Assembly: GCA_001023535.1 (NCBI GenBank)
Contig: CP011020.1
Location: forward strand, 4,167,734 to 4,231,733
DNA: 64,000 bases
From: Pseudomonas chlororaphis
GTDB taxonomy: Bacteria > Pseudomonadota > Gammaproteobacteria > Pseudomonadales > Pseudomonadaceae
Direction: 5' to 3'
Shown: piece by piece, positions 34,273-43,496 of the stretch
Numbering within the stretch: position 1 is the stretch's first letter
How the letters are laid out: every line of letters starts with the position of its first letter
Program-made: the position numbers and the translations under genes
The notes under the pieces: model-generated
Seen by the model: the letters and a program-made list of their open reading frames with translations, nothing else
The model's database searches: none
Told to the model about the DNA's origin: nothing

Positions 34273-34854
34273 CTAACGCAAACCGTCCTCGCCCTTTACG
34301 TCCGCCGCCGCCAGGCCACCCAGGCGGGCATGGATACGACCGCCGCTGGCCATGGCCAGGCCGAAGGCGATTTCCCCGCGCCGGGGGCCGTCCCACACCG
34401 TCATCTCGGCCACGCCGAAGTGACTGCGTACATAGGCCGCCTGGGTATGTCCCAACGGGATCATCACCCGGCAGCCCGGGCCACCGATGGTCTTGCCCGC
34501 CGGCACGATGGCCTTGGGGTTGCCCAGTGCTTCGCGCATCGCCCAGCCACCGGCTTCATGCCAGACGGCACCGTGCTCCAGCTCCCCGTCTTCGCCGACG
34601 ATCGCCCCCTTGCCGTACGCCTGGACGTTGCCGGCACCGCCCAGGGCCTGGATCAACCGCTCGGACAATTCGGCTCCCAGGCCTCTCAATGCCTGCATGA
34701 ACGGCAGCAGGTCCTCTACATACCGACCGGCGTACGGGTTGGCGACCACCGCGGTCGCCACGGCGATCCTCAGTGGTTGCGACGAACGGGGGCCACCCTC
34801 GTGGAAGACTTCTTCCATGTCCAGCTTGACCTTGCGAACCATCACCAGCGACAT
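34273..34854 (-). CDS. AA_synth (DUF1185) family protein
   Basis: 193 residues matching the so-called amino acid synthesis family: RIAVATAVVANPYAGRYVED, AQAYGKGAIVG-like and PLGHTQAAYVRSHF segments. Despite the family name no reaction is established; members recur in catabolic clusters for aromatic or amide compounds. It is first in the leftward operon, with its ATG 98 nt from the shared palindromic operator. Confidence 0.82.
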   Translation of the reverse strand: MSLVMVRKVKLDMEEVFHEGGPRSSQPLRIAVATAVVANPYAGRYVEDLLPFMQALRGLGAELSERLIQALGGAGNVQAYGKGAIVGEDGELEHGAVWHEAGGWAMREALGNPKAIVPAGKTIGGPGCRVMIPLGHTQAAYVRSHFGVAEMTVWDGPRRGEIAFGLAMASGGRIHARLGGLAAADVKGEDGLR

Positions 34855-34951
34855 GCCTGACCTCCAGAAACCGAGAGCCTCAATGGCTCGTTATTTTTTT
34901 GAACCGGCCTTTCGCATTATGCATTTAATGATGTATGGTGCAAGAACATTG

Positions 34952-34967
34952 TTTTTGTGCACAAAAA
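34952..34967. promoter_or_regulatory. Palindromic operator between divergent catabolic operons
   Basis: TTTTTGTGCACAAAAA is a perfect 16-bp palindrome, 13 nt before the ATG of the FAH gene and about 98 bp from the AA_synth start. Close variants occur in front of the GntR gene and the DUF1302 operon, so it is the likely binding site of the GntR/FCD protein at 38262-38948. Confidence 0.72.
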
Positions 34968-34980
34968 TAGGAAAAGCAAC

Positions 34981-35832
34981 ATGAAGCTTATTTCGTACCG
35001 CAAAGAAGGAGAGGCCCGATTCGGCGCTGTCGTCGGCGAGGGTGTAGTGGAGTTGAACCGCCGCTTCGAGCAGGTGCCGGATCTCGCGGCTTTCCTGGCC
35101 GAGCCGTCCCTCCTGCCGCAGGCCCGCCACGTGGTGGCGACCGAGCCGACCGATTACCCGTTTGCCAGCGTGCAACTGGACGCGGTGATCCCCAACCCCG
35201 GCAAGGTCATTTGCGTGGGCATCAACTATGTCGCCCACGCTGAAGAAGCCGGGCGCAAGGTGGGTGAATTCCCGGTGATCTTCCAGCGCTTCGCCGAGAC
35301 GCTGCTTCCCCACGGAGAAGCCCTGGTGCGGCCCAAGGTGTCCGAGCAATTCGACTTCGAGGCCGAATTGGCCGTGGTCATCGGCAAGGGCGGTGCGCAT
35401 ATCGACCCGGCCGATGCGATGGATCATGTGGCGGGCTACACCTGCTTCAACGATGCCAGTGTCCGCGACTGGCAGTTCCACACGCACCAGTACGGCATGG
35501 GCAAGACCTTTCGAAAAACCGGTGCACTGGGCCCGTGGCTCATTCCAGCGGCGGACATTAGCGATTACCGTAAGCTGGTGGTGCGCGGTGTTCTCAACGG
35601 TGAGCAGTTGCAGGAAGGCAGCCTCTCGGAGCTGGCCTTCGACATTCCGCACCTGATTGCCTATGTATCGAAAGCGCTGCCGTGGAACCCGGGGGACATT
35701 CTGGCAACCGGTACGCCGAGCGGGATCGGTTTCAAGCGAAAACCACCGATCTTCCTCAAGCCCGGCGATGTGTTTGAAGTTGTCATCAGCGAGATCGGGA
35801 CGTTGTCGAACGGCGTCATCGACGAAGCCTGA
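34981..35832 (+). CDS. Fumarylacetoacetate-hydrolase-family protein
   Basis: 283 residues. The C-terminal FAH fold has the metal ligands in FDFEAELAVVIGKGG and CFNDASVRDWQ and the terminal signature ILATGTPSGIGF. Members cleave C-C bonds of acylpyruvates or hydrate/isomerise ring-fission products. With the dioxygenase and hydroxylase genes that follow, it forms a typical hydroxylate-cleave-hydrolyse set. It is 40 nt before the VOC gene. Confidence 0.9.
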   Translation: MKLISYRKEGEARFGAVVGEGVVELNRRFEQVPDLAAFLAEPSLLPQARHVVATEPTDYPFASVQLDAVIPNPGKVICVGINYVAHAEEAGRKVGEFPVIFQRFAETLLPHGEALVRPKVSEQFDFEAELAVVIGKGGAHIDPADAMDHVAGYTCFNDASVRDWQFHTHQYGMGKTFRKTGALGPWLIPAADISDYRKLVVRGVLNGEQLQEGSLSELAFDIPHLIAYVSKALPWNPGDILATGTPSGIGFKRKPPIFLKPGDVFEVVISEIGTLSNGVIDEA

Positions 35833-35872
35833 GCGTTGCCCTCTGCACAATCATAAAAATTGGAGGTTCCCG

Positions 35873-36433
35873 ATGTCCGCATTGCCCACTATCAACTTCA
35901 CCCACTCCGGCGTGTTCTGCGAAGACCTCGATCGCATGGTCGATTTCTACTGCCGCATCCTCGGGTTCATCGTCAGCGACAGAGGCGTGGCGTCTACCGG
36001 GCACCGCCTGTTCTTCATGACCCAGAACCCGGAATTGCACCACCAGGTCGTCCTGTTCGACGGCAAACCGGTGGATCTGCCGTTCAACCCGATCAATCAA
36101 TTGTCGTTCCTGCTCAACTCGCTGCAAGACCTGCAAACCTATTACCGATTTGCCCGCAAGAGTGGCATCGAAGGGATTGCCCAGGTCGATCACGGCAACG
36201 CCTGGTCCATCTACTTCAAGGACCCGGAAGGCAACCCGATCGAGATGTACGTGGACACGCCTTTCTATACCGCGCAACCCTGCAAGGAACCGCTCGACCT
36301 GGAGCTGCCCACCGAGGTGATCCTGGCCCAGACCGAGGCCATGTGTCGTCGCCGCCCGGGTTTCCAGACCCGTGGGCAATGGATGGAGTCGATGCGGGCC
36401 AGGATCGACGAGCAGCGGGTTCGTATCGCCTGA
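35873..36433 (+). CDS. VOC-family putative extradiol dioxygenase
   Basis: 186 residues. The start is the ATG after TTGGAGG; the longer frame lies inside the FAH gene. Two beta-alpha-beta-beta-beta units give candidate metal ligands His11 (FTHSGVF), His57/His58 (LHHQVVLF) and the Glu of NPIEMYVDTP, the 2-His-1-Glu pattern of extradiol dioxygenases and glyoxalases. Context between an FAH hydrolase and an aromatic hydroxylase favours ring cleavage. Confidence 0.82.
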   Translation: MSALPTINFTHSGVFCEDLDRMVDFYCRILGFIVSDRGVASTGHRLFFMTQNPELHHQVVLFDGKPVDLPFNPINQLSFLLNSLQDLQTYYRFARKSGIEGIAQVDHGNAWSIYFKDPEGNPIEMYVDTPFYTAQPCKEPLDLELPTEVILAQTEAMCRRRPGFQTRGQWMESMRARIDEQRVRIA

Positions 36434-36544
36434 TCGTTGCGCGGGCAGGCCCGGCGCCTGTTTCGTATGTAGGGATGTAGGCTGGTCGATGGGCGCCTGC
36501 GTTGATCGACCAGCAATCGACAAGAATAAGAAGCGGAGTAGACG

Positions 36545-38185
36545 ATGGACTACGATGTCATCATTGTTGGGATGGGGCCGGTGGGCGCGTTGTGCGCAAA
36601 CCTGGCCGGCATGTGGGGGCTCGACGCCCTGGTGGTGGACAAGTCCGAGACGGTGTACGCCAATCCGCGGGCCATGGGGTTCGACCAGGAGGTGATGCGG
36701 GTCCTGGGCAACATCGGCCTGGCGGATGCCATTACCGAGCACGTCATGCCTTATCGTCCCTCGGAATACCGCACCACCGGTTCACAGCTGATCAAGCGCA
36801 TCGACGCCGCCCAGCCGCCGTTCCCGCTGGGTTGGGCCCCCAACTATGTGTTCTCGCAGCCGCCGGTGGAGCGTGCGCTTCGGTCCAGGATCGCCTGTTT
36901 CGAATCGGTCACCGTCGAGCTCGGCTCCGAAGTGCTGTCGGCGGACTCGACGCCGTCGCAGGCTCAGGTGCGTATCCGCAACCAGGAGGGCGTCGAGCGA
37001 ACGGTGACGGCGGCCCATGTGCTGGCGTGTGACGGCGGCACCAGCCCGATCCGTAGCCGCCTGGGTCTGAAAATGGAGGACCTGGCCTTCGACGAGCCAT
37101 GGCTGGTGGTCGACGTCATCCTTAATGAAGGGGCGGGCGAACACCTGCCCCAGACCAATGTGCAGTTCTGTGAACTGGCCCGCCCGTGCACCTTCGTCGT
37201 TGGCCCCGGGCGTCATCGTCGCTGGGAATTCATGATCAATCCGGACGAACAACCGTCGGAAATCTCCCAGCCGGACACGATCAGGAAACTGATCGCGCGT
37301 TGGCTGCCCGAGGAGGACTACCAGCTCTGGCGCGCCTCGGCGTACCGCTTCCATGCCTTGATCCTGGAACAATGGCGAGCCGATCGAGTGTTCTTCCTCG
37401 GCGATGCGGCACACATGACCCCGCCATTCCTGGCACAAGGCATGTGCCAGGGGATTCGCGATGCGTTGAACCTGGTCTGGAAACTGGCACTGGTCAAGCG
37501 CGGGCAGGCGGCCCCGGCGTTTCTCGACACTTACCAGGTCGAACGCATCCCTCATGTCCGCCAGACCACCCTGGCAGCCAAGGAATTTGGCGGGGTGATA
37601 TGCGAGCGAGACAAGGAGCGGGCGGCGATCCGCGATGCGCGGTTGATCCAGCAGATGCAGGACAACCCCGGCGGCATCATCCGCCAGTCGCTGATCCCGG
37701 GTTTGACCGCAGGCTTCATCGCTCATGTCGCGCCGGCCGGCGAGCTGTTTCCGCAGCCGATGGTTATCAACCACGCGGGCAAGCGCGCCTTGCTCGATGA
37801 GTTTACCGGCCAGTCGTTTCGCGTGGTGATTGCTCCGGGGTTCGACGCCAGTGCCTTGCTTCGTTGCCTGCGCAGCAGCCAGGCGCTCAAGGGCTTGCCA
37901 ATGCAGGTGGTGCGTCTGGTCGATCCTGGACAAGCCGGGACGCGGACGCCCGATGACTACGAGGAAGTCGATGGGCTGTTGGCCCAATGGCTGGAGCGGC
38001 GCGGTTGCAACGTGGTGATCGTGCGCCCGGATCACTACGTGTATGGCGGCGCGGTGACTGTGGCGTGGGCGATGGAACTGCTAGAGGGAATGGAACTGGC
38101 GCTTTGGGGGCGACAGCCGGAGCAGCCCTCCAAGCACAACGGCAGCGATGAGACGAGCCGGTTCGCCCAGGCCCTGAGCCAGTAA
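36545..38185 (+). CDS. MhpA-like FAD aromatic hydroxylase
   Basis: 546 residues of class A flavoprotein monooxygenase. FAD motifs are all present: GMGPVG (9-14), the DG motif in ACDGGTSPIRSRLG (about 160) and the GD motif in FFLGDAAHMTPPFLAQGM (about 283-300), with the C-terminal thioredoxin-like domain. The closest named relatives are 3-(3-hydroxyphenyl)propionate hydroxylases (MhpA). It would ortho-hydroxylate a phenol with NAD(P)H and O2, making a catechol for the dioxygenase. The substrate is uncertain. It ends at a strong terminator. Confidence 0.87.
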   Translation: MDYDVIIVGMGPVGALCANLAGMWGLDALVVDKSETVYANPRAMGFDQEVMRVLGNIGLADAITEHVMPYRPSEYRTTGSQLIKRIDAAQPPFPLGWAPNYVFSQPPVERALRSRIACFESVTVELGSEVLSADSTPSQAQVRIRNQEGVERTVTAAHVLACDGGTSPIRSRLGLKMEDLAFDEPWLVVDVILNEGAGEHLPQTNVQFCELARPCTFVVGPGRHRRWEFMINPDEQPSEISQPDTIRKLIARWLPEEDYQLWRASAYRFHALILEQWRADRVFFLGDAAHMTPPFLAQGMCQGIRDALNLVWKLALVKRGQAAPAFLDTYQVERIPHVRQTTLAAKEFGGVICERDKERAAIRDARLIQQMQDNPGGIIRQSLIPGLTAGFIAHVAPAGELFPQPMVINHAGKRALLDEFTGQSFRVVIAPGFDASALLRCLRSSQALKGLPMQVVRLVDPGQAGTRTPDDYEEVDGLLAQWLERRGCNVVIVRPDHYVYGGAVTVAWAMELLEGMELALWGRQPEQPSKHNGSDETSRFAQALSQ

Positions 38186-38188
38186 GAC

Positions 38189-38244
38189 AAAAGGCCCTTC
38201 GTTGCACACTGTCCACGAAAGCAGTGCGCGGCGAAGGGCCTTTT
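38189..38244. terminator. Bidirectional terminator
   Basis: Thirteen-bp arms AAAAGGCCCTTCG (38189-38201) and CGAAGGGCCTTTT (38232-38244), with an inner GCAC/GTGC stem, separate the convergent hydroxylase and GntR genes. A-tract and T-tract on either side allow termination in both directions. Confidence 0.88.
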
Positions 38245-38261
38245 CCTGTGGCGCCGGGGGG

Positions 38262-38948
38262 TTATTGCAGCGTGGCTTGCCGGCGCTCGATCGCCTCGAT
38301 GATGCGCCCCAGGGTTTCCTCGATATGGTTGCGCAGCAGCGTCAGCGCTTTCTCGCGGTCGCGGCCCAGGGCGGCTTCCATCAACGTCTGGTGTTCGTTG
38401 CCCTTGTGCCGCTGGGTGGTGCGCTGCTGGGCGGAAAAACGCCGGTAACGCTCGGCGCGATCAAACAACGAGTCGATCATCTTCAGCAGCAGGGGGGATG
38501 GGCAGGCCGCGAACAGCGCGAAGTGAAAGGCCTTGTGCCGGGCCGACCATTCGTCATCGAGCACCAGCACACCGCTGCCGAGTTTTTTCTCGATCAGGTT
38601 CAGGCGGTGGAAAGCCCCCAGTACATCGGCTTCCCATGCGTCGTCACCGTACTGGATGGCGTCGCCCAGTGCCTCGCACTCCAGCAGGCAGCGCATGCGG
38701 GTGATGTCGCGAAAGTCGTTGGCTGAAATCGGCGCGACCCTGAAGCCTTTGTTATCGCTGGCTTCGACCACGCCGTCCTGGGTCAGTCGATTGAGCGCTT
38801 CGCGAATCGGCGAACTGCTCAACCCATAGGTCTTGGAAAGCTCCGCAACCTTGAGCTTTTCGCCGGGAGCCAGCTCACAGCAAACGATCGCTTTCTTCAT
38901 TTTGGTCAACGCGACATCAATCAGCGGCGTGCCAGGGGAGGGGATCAT
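38262..38948 (-). CDS. GntR/FCD-family regulator of the catabolic cluster
   Basis: 228 residues. An N-terminal winged helix (KVAELSKTYGLSSSPIREALNRL, about 32-54) is followed by an all-helical FCD ligand domain with the metal/ligand His and Asp positions (RMRCLLECEALGD, ARHKAFHFAL, DREKALTLLRNHIEETL). Such proteins usually repress catabolic genes until the substrate or an intermediate binds. Operator-like palindromes lie just upstream of its own gene and before both neighbouring operons. Confidence 0.9.
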   Translation of the reverse strand: MIPSPGTPLIDVALTKMKKAIVCCELAPGEKLKVAELSKTYGLSSSPIREALNRLTQDGVVEASDNKGFRVAPISANDFRDITRMRCLLECEALGDAIQYGDDAWEADVLGAFHRLNLIEKKLGSGVLVLDDEWSARHKAFHFALFAACPSPLLLKMIDSLFDRAERYRRFSAQQRTTQRHKGNEHQTLMEAALGRDREKALTLLRNHIEETLGRIIEAIERRQATLQ

Positions 38949-39299
38949 GGTCGAGTCATCCTGAAATTTTGCACCAAACGGATTTTATGCGCAAAAACTG
39001 GTTTAGTGCAAAGGGCGCGTGTGCGCCGCCTGTTACTGAATGCCCCCTCTCTCAAGTCAGCCAACGCTATGGACTGCGCAGGCGGCTTTCCTTCCCGGTC
39101 TTCCTCGGATGTGCAAACACCTGCGCCGAATCCGCTTGACTTTGGATTTTGGCAGGATTAGTTTTTGTGCACAAAGTGATTTTAAGTGTAGAAAAATATG
39201 CTTTACGCATATTGATGCAAGCGGTACGGCGCTCGCGTGTTCGCGGCCAATGCCGTGAGTGGATGACCTTTTACAAAAACAAAAAAACAGGAACATCTC
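38949..39299. promoter_or_regulatory. gntR / DUF1302-operon divergent control region
   Basis: This 351-bp gene-free region has three imperfect operator-like units beside gntR (TTTTGCACCAAA at 38967-38978, TTTTATGCGCAAAAA at 38983-38997, TTTAGTGCAAAGG at 39002-39014), spaced about 18 bp apart. A near-perfect copy, TTTTTGTGCACAAAGT, lies at 39162-39177 on the porin side. A small inverted repeat, ATATGC-TTTAC-GCATAT (39196-39212), is also present. No ORF here looks real. Confidence 0.65.
39162..39177. promoter_or_regulatory. Operator copy upstream of DUF1302 operon
   Basis: TTTTTGTGCACAAAGT shares the 12-bp palindrome TTTGTGCACAAA with the site at 34952-34967. It is 122 bp before the DUF1302 ATG and predicts common control of catabolic and transport genes. 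Confidence 0.7.
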
Positions 39300-40952
39300 A
39301 TGAAAACAGCCAACCAGCGGCTCTGCCCGTTGCCGGTCTCCGATCTTGCCTGCGCCGTCGGCGCGACGCTGATGCTGAGCCTGTCAACGCAGGTGCAAGC
39401 GTTCCAGATCGACACCGGCAACCCGGATCTTTCGGCAACCTGGGACAACACCATCAAGTACAGCAATGCTTGGCGCGTGAACAAACTCGATCACAAGGTG
39501 GCCGCAGGTCCTGGCACGTCCAACAGCAACCCCAACCTGGATGACGGCGACCGCAATTTCGACCGTGGGCTCATCTCCAATCGGCTGGACATCCTGTCCG
39601 AGTTCGACATCAAGTACAAAGACGTGGGTGCCCGGGTCAGCGCGGCGTCGTGGTACGACAGCGTCTACAGCCAGCACAACGACAACGATTCACCGGGCAC
39701 CGCCAACTCCGTGAGTGTCGACCACGATGAATTCACCAGCGACACCCGGCGGATTCACGGCCAGCGCACCGAAATCCTCGACGCCTTCGTCTACGGCTCC
39801 CGCGACGTCGGCACGACCACGCTGTCCGGTCGGCTCGGGCAGTTCACGCAGATCTACGGTGAGAGCCTGTTCTTCGGCGCCAACGGCATCGCCAATGCCC
39901 AATCCACCGTCGACCTGGTCAAGCTGCAATCGGTGCCGGGCTCGCAATTCAAGGAAATCCTCATGCCCACCAAGCAGGTGGCGGGCAACTGGCAGCTCAA
40001 TGACACGGTGAGCGTGGGCGCCTATTACCAGTTCGAATGGAACAAGACCCGCCTGCCCGCGGCAGGCAGTTACTTCAGCGGTGCAGACTTTGTCGGGGAA
40101 GGCGGGGAGCAAGTGTTCTTTCCCACCGGTGTACTGCGTCACGGCAAGGACAAGGAGGCGAGGGATTCCGGGCAGTTCGGTGCCCAGCTGAAGTTCGCCC
40201 TCGACGACTGGGAGTTCGGCCTCTACGCCGCGAAGTACCACGAAAAAACCCCGGTGTTCTACTTCCGCCCGGCGGCGTTGGTGCCTGGCGCGGATGATTC
40301 GTTCATCAACGTCTACCCCGAGGACATCAAGGTCTTCGGCGCCAGTTTCAGCACCCAGGTGGGCGAGAGCAATATCGCTGGCGAAACCTCGATCCGGCTC
40401 GATACGCCGTTGGCCGGGGTCGGCGGGACGATCATCACCGGGATGGACGCGGACAACGACGCGCACGCTGCCTATCCCATTGGCCGCTCGTGGCATGCCC
40501 AGGTGTCGATGATCAACGTCTATGGTGGCTCGGCCCTGTGGGACGGCGCCTCGCTGGTCGGCGAGTTGGCCTTCAACCGGCGCCTGAGCGTGACCAAGAA
40601 CGCCGATCAACTGGACCCCAACACCACCCGCGATGCATTCGCCCTGCGTTTCACCTTTGAGCCGCAGTACTTCCAGGTCTTCCCAGGCATTGATGTGCAG
40701 ATGCCGATCACCGTCGGCTACAACCCCTCCGGACGCTCTTCCGTGACCCCCCAGGCGTTCGGCCCGGAACACGGCGGCGACCTGACCCTGGGCCTCAAGG
40801 CCGATTACAAGAAGCAATGGTACGCCTCGCTCAGCTACACCAACTTCTTCGGTGAGGCCGGCCCGGTGATCAATGCCTCCAACTCATTCACCTACCAGCA
40901 AAACATGAAGGATCGGGACTTCGTGGCGTTCTCGATCCAGCGAACCTTCTAA
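39300..40952 (+). CDS. DUF1302 outer-membrane protein
   Basis: 550 residues. A signal peptide ends near QVQA (residue 37), followed by a beta-rich sequence with alternating aromatic residues and a C-terminal Phe (FSIQRTF), as in outer-membrane barrels. DUF1302 proteins accompany DUF1329, YCF48-like and RND proteins in clusters for steroids and other hydrophobic substrates, so an uptake channel for a poorly soluble compound is likely. First gene of a five-gene operon; 21 nt before the next. Confidence 0.87.
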   Translation: MKTANQRLCPLPVSDLACAVGATLMLSLSTQVQAFQIDTGNPDLSATWDNTIKYSNAWRVNKLDHKVAAGPGTSNSNPNLDDGDRNFDRGLISNRLDILSEFDIKYKDVGARVSAASWYDSVYSQHNDNDSPGTANSVSVDHDEFTSDTRRIHGQRTEILDAFVYGSRDVGTTTLSGRLGQFTQIYGESLFFGANGIANAQSTVDLVKLQSVPGSQFKEILMPTKQVAGNWQLNDTVSVGAYYQFEWNKTRLPAAGSYFSGADFVGEGGEQVFFPTGVLRHGKDKEARDSGQFGAQLKFALDDWEFGLYAAKYHEKTPVFYFRPAALVPGADDSFINVYPEDIKVFGASFSTQVGESNIAGETSIRLDTPLAGVGGTIITGMDADNDAHAAYPIGRSWHAQVSMINVYGGSALWDGASLVGELAFNRRLSVTKNADQLDPNTTRDAFALRFTFEPQYFQVFPGIDVQMPITVGYNPSGRSSVTPQAFGPEHGGDLTLGLKADYKKQWYASLSYTNFFGEAGPVINASNSFTYQQNMKDRDFVAFSIQRTF

Positions 40953-40973
40953 GCAAACAGGCGGGCCCTGAAC

Positions 40974-42326
40974 ATGACAAAAATAAAATGGCTGTTGCTG
41001 TCCACACTGTCGCTCTCGCTGTCCATCGGCACCGCATCGGCGGCGGTCAGTGCCGATGAAGCGGCCAAGCTCAAGACCACGCTGACGCCCATGGGCGCGG
41101 AAAAAGCCGGCAATGCCGCCGGCACGATCCCGGCCTGGACCGGCGGCTTGACCCAGGACGTCGGCGGGGCCAAGTTCGGCGATGTTCCCGTCGACCCGTT
41201 TCCCGGCGAGAAGCCGGTGTTGCAGATCACCGCGAAAAACGCCAGCCAATACGCCGACAAGCTGAGCGAGGGCACCCAGGCACTTCTGGCCAAGTACCCG
41301 GACACCTTTCGCCTCGATGTCTACCCGACCCACCGCAGCGCGGCGGCACCGGACAGCGTCTACCAGAACACGTTTGCCAACGCCACGCGCTGCAAGACCA
41401 CCCAAAATGGCTTGTCCGTCGAGGGCTGCTATGGCGGTATCCCGTTTCCGATCCCCAAGACCGGCAACGAGGTGATCTGGAATTTCCTCTTGCGCGTCGA
41501 AGCCGAATCCATCCAGATGGGCTACGCCAACATCATCGGCAACGCCGACGGCACCCGTACGCTGGCCAGCCGGGGCGTGGAGAACTGGCAGTATCCGTAC
41601 TACTACAAGGACGGCGCCGCGGATAAGTGGTCGGGTCAGTATGCGCTGTTGCGTTTCCTGACCAGCGAGCCGCCATTCAAGGCCGGCGAATCGCTGGTGA
41701 CACATGACAGCATCAACGCCGAGGAACCCCGGCAGGCCTGGCAGTACCTGGTGGGGCAACGTCGCGTGCGCCGTGCGCCCACCGTGGGCTACGACACCCC
41801 GGACTTCGTGGCATCGGGCGCCAACTATTTTGATGAGGTGCACGGCTTCATCGGGCATCCCGATCGCTACGACTGGAAGCTGGTGGGCAAGAAAGAGCTG
41901 TACATCCCCTACAACGACAACCGCTTCCATGCCGAGAAACGCGACGACGTGTTCGTTGCCAACCACCTCAATCCGGACAAGCTGCGTTGGGAATTGCACC
42001 GCGTCTGGGAGCTGGAAGCCACGGTCGCCCCGGGCAAGCGCCATGCAGTGCCCAAGCGGCGGTTCTTCATCGACGAAGACAGCTGGACGGTCTCCCTGGT
42101 CGATGGCTATGACGCCGAGGGCAAGTTGTGGCGCGTCTCCCAGGTCATGCCGTTCGTAGTACCGGCGATTCCGGCGGTGGTGGTCAAGCCGGTGGTGATC
42201 TACAACCTGCAAGCCAAGACCTACAGCGTCGTGCAGGGCCTCAACGGCGAAACCTACAGCGTCATTGCGCGCAAGCCCGAGAACTTTTTCACCGGCACCT
42301 CGGTGGCGTCAGGGTCGGTTCGCTGA
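40974..42326 (+). CDS. DUF1329 periplasmic/outer-membrane lipoprotein-like protein
   Basis: 450 residues. A signal peptide (MTKIKWLLLSTLSLSLSIGT then ASA) is followed by a LolA/LolB-like DUF1329 fold, with the conserved opening TPMGAEKAGNAAGTIPAWTG. Members pair almost always with DUF1302 and are thought to shuttle hydrophobic molecules across the periplasm. No lipobox Cys is seen. A 75-nt gap with a decayed REP unit separates it from the next gene. Confidence 0.87.
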   Translation: MTKIKWLLLSTLSLSLSIGTASAAVSADEAAKLKTTLTPMGAEKAGNAAGTIPAWTGGLTQDVGGAKFGDVPVDPFPGEKPVLQITAKNASQYADKLSEGTQALLAKYPDTFRLDVYPTHRSAAAPDSVYQNTFANATRCKTTQNGLSVEGCYGGIPFPIPKTGNEVIWNFLLRVEAESIQMGYANIIGNADGTRTLASRGVENWQYPYYYKDGAADKWSGQYALLRFLTSEPPFKAGESLVTHDSINAEEPRQAWQYLVGQRRVRRAPTVGYDTPDFVASGANYFDEVHGFIGHPDRYDWKLVGKKELYIPYNDNRFHAEKRDDVFVANHLNPDKLRWELHRVWELEATVAPGKRHAVPKRRFFIDEDSWTVSLVDGYDAEGKLWRVSQVMPFVVPAIPAVVVKPVVIYNLQAKTYSVVQGLNGETYSVIARKPENFFTGTSVASGSVR

Positions 42327-42401
42327 GCCTCTGATTGGGTTTTGTTTCTGTGGGAGCGGTGCTTGCCGCCGCTGCCACGAATCGCTTTGACGAGGTCCAG
42401 A

Positions 42402-43496
42402 ATGCGTATTTTCTCTACACGTCCCTTGACGGCATTGATTGCCAGTGCGTGGATGGCTACAACCCTGGGCGGCAACGCCGCCGCGGCGCAGACAACCGAA
42501 ATACCGGAGCAACCGGCCATCAGCAGCACGATGGCGACGCAATCGGTCATGCTCAGCGTGGCCCGTGCCGGGCAGCGCCTGGTCGCCGTTGGCGAGAGAG
42601 GCTTCATCATCGTCTCGCAGGATAACGGCGCCAGTTGGAAGCAAGTCAGCTCGCCGGTCAGCATGACCTTGGTCAAGGTGCGTTTCATCGACGCCAACCT
42701 CGGCTGGGCAGTCGGGCATGCCGGCGTGGTCCTGCACAGCCGCGATGGCGGACTCACCTGGGAGAAGCAGCTCGATGGCCTCCAGGCGGCGGGCATCGAG
42801 GTGGAACAGGCCCGGCGTGAAACCGGCGAACAGGCCCGCGAGCATCTGGAGCAGGCCCGGCAACTGCTGGACGAGGGGCCCGACAAACCGTTACTCGACC
42901 TGCTGTTTCTCGATGCGCGCAACGGTTGGGTGGTGGGTGCCTATGGCCTGGCATTCGTGACCCATGATGGCGGGCAGAGCTGGCAATCGATCCGCTCCAG
43001 CCTCGACAACCCCTCGGGGTTACACCTCTACAGCATCGAGCGGGTCAGGGGCGATGTATTCATCGCTGGCGAACAAGGGATCCTGCTGCGTTCGAGCGAT
43101 GACGGCCGTAGCTTCGAACCGCTGGTGTCGCCCTACGAGGGCACCATTTTCGGTCTCCAGGCTGGAGCGGGGCGCTCGCTGCTGATGTTCGGCTTGCGTG
43201 GCAAGGCGTTCGAATCCCGCGATCGCGGTGACACCTGGCAACGCCTCGACACGCTGGAACCGGTGACGCTGACCAGCGGCCTGCGACTCGACGACGGCTC
43301 GGTGCTGCTGGCGGATGAATCGGGCCGTGTGCTGCGCTTTGCCGAGGGGGCGACGCAAGCAACCGTCCTGACGATCGCGCAACCTCGTTACTTCACGGGC
43401 ATGACGCAGGCGGCGAACGGCGAGCTGATCATCAGCAGTTCGCGTGGCGTGCTGGCGTCTGCCATCGCCGCGCAATCGCCGGAGCAGCCACAATGA
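42402..43496 (+). CDS. YCF48/BNR-repeat periplasmic protein
   Basis: 364 residues from ATG 42402; the longer frame begins inside the REP-like spacer. A signal peptide ends near GGNAAAA (about 31). The rest is a beta-propeller of YCF48/BNR repeats (GWAVGHAGVVLHSRDGGLTW, GWVVGAYGLAFVTHDGGQSW, GEQGILLRSSDDG), interrupted by a charged helix (about 130-170: EVEQARRETGEQAREHLEQA). It ends in ATGA with the transporter gene. A scaffold or chaperone for the RND protein is inferred. Confidence 0.85.
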   Translation: MRIFSTRPLTALIASAWMATTLGGNAAAAQTTEIPEQPAISSTMATQSVMLSVARAGQRLVAVGERGFIIVSQDNGASWKQVSSPVSMTLVKVRFIDANLGWAVGHAGVVLHSRDGGLTWEKQLDGLQAAGIEVEQARRETGEQAREHLEQARQLLDEGPDKPLLDLLFLDARNGWVVGAYGLAFVTHDGGQSWQSIRSSLDNPSGLHLYSIERVRGDVFIAGEQGILLRSSDDGRSFEPLVSPYEGTIFGLQAGAGRSLLMFGLRGKAFESRDRGDTWQRLDTLEPVTLTSGLRLDDGSVLLADESGRVLRFAEGATQATVLTIAQPRYFTGMTQAANGELIISSSRGVLASAIAAQSPEQPQ

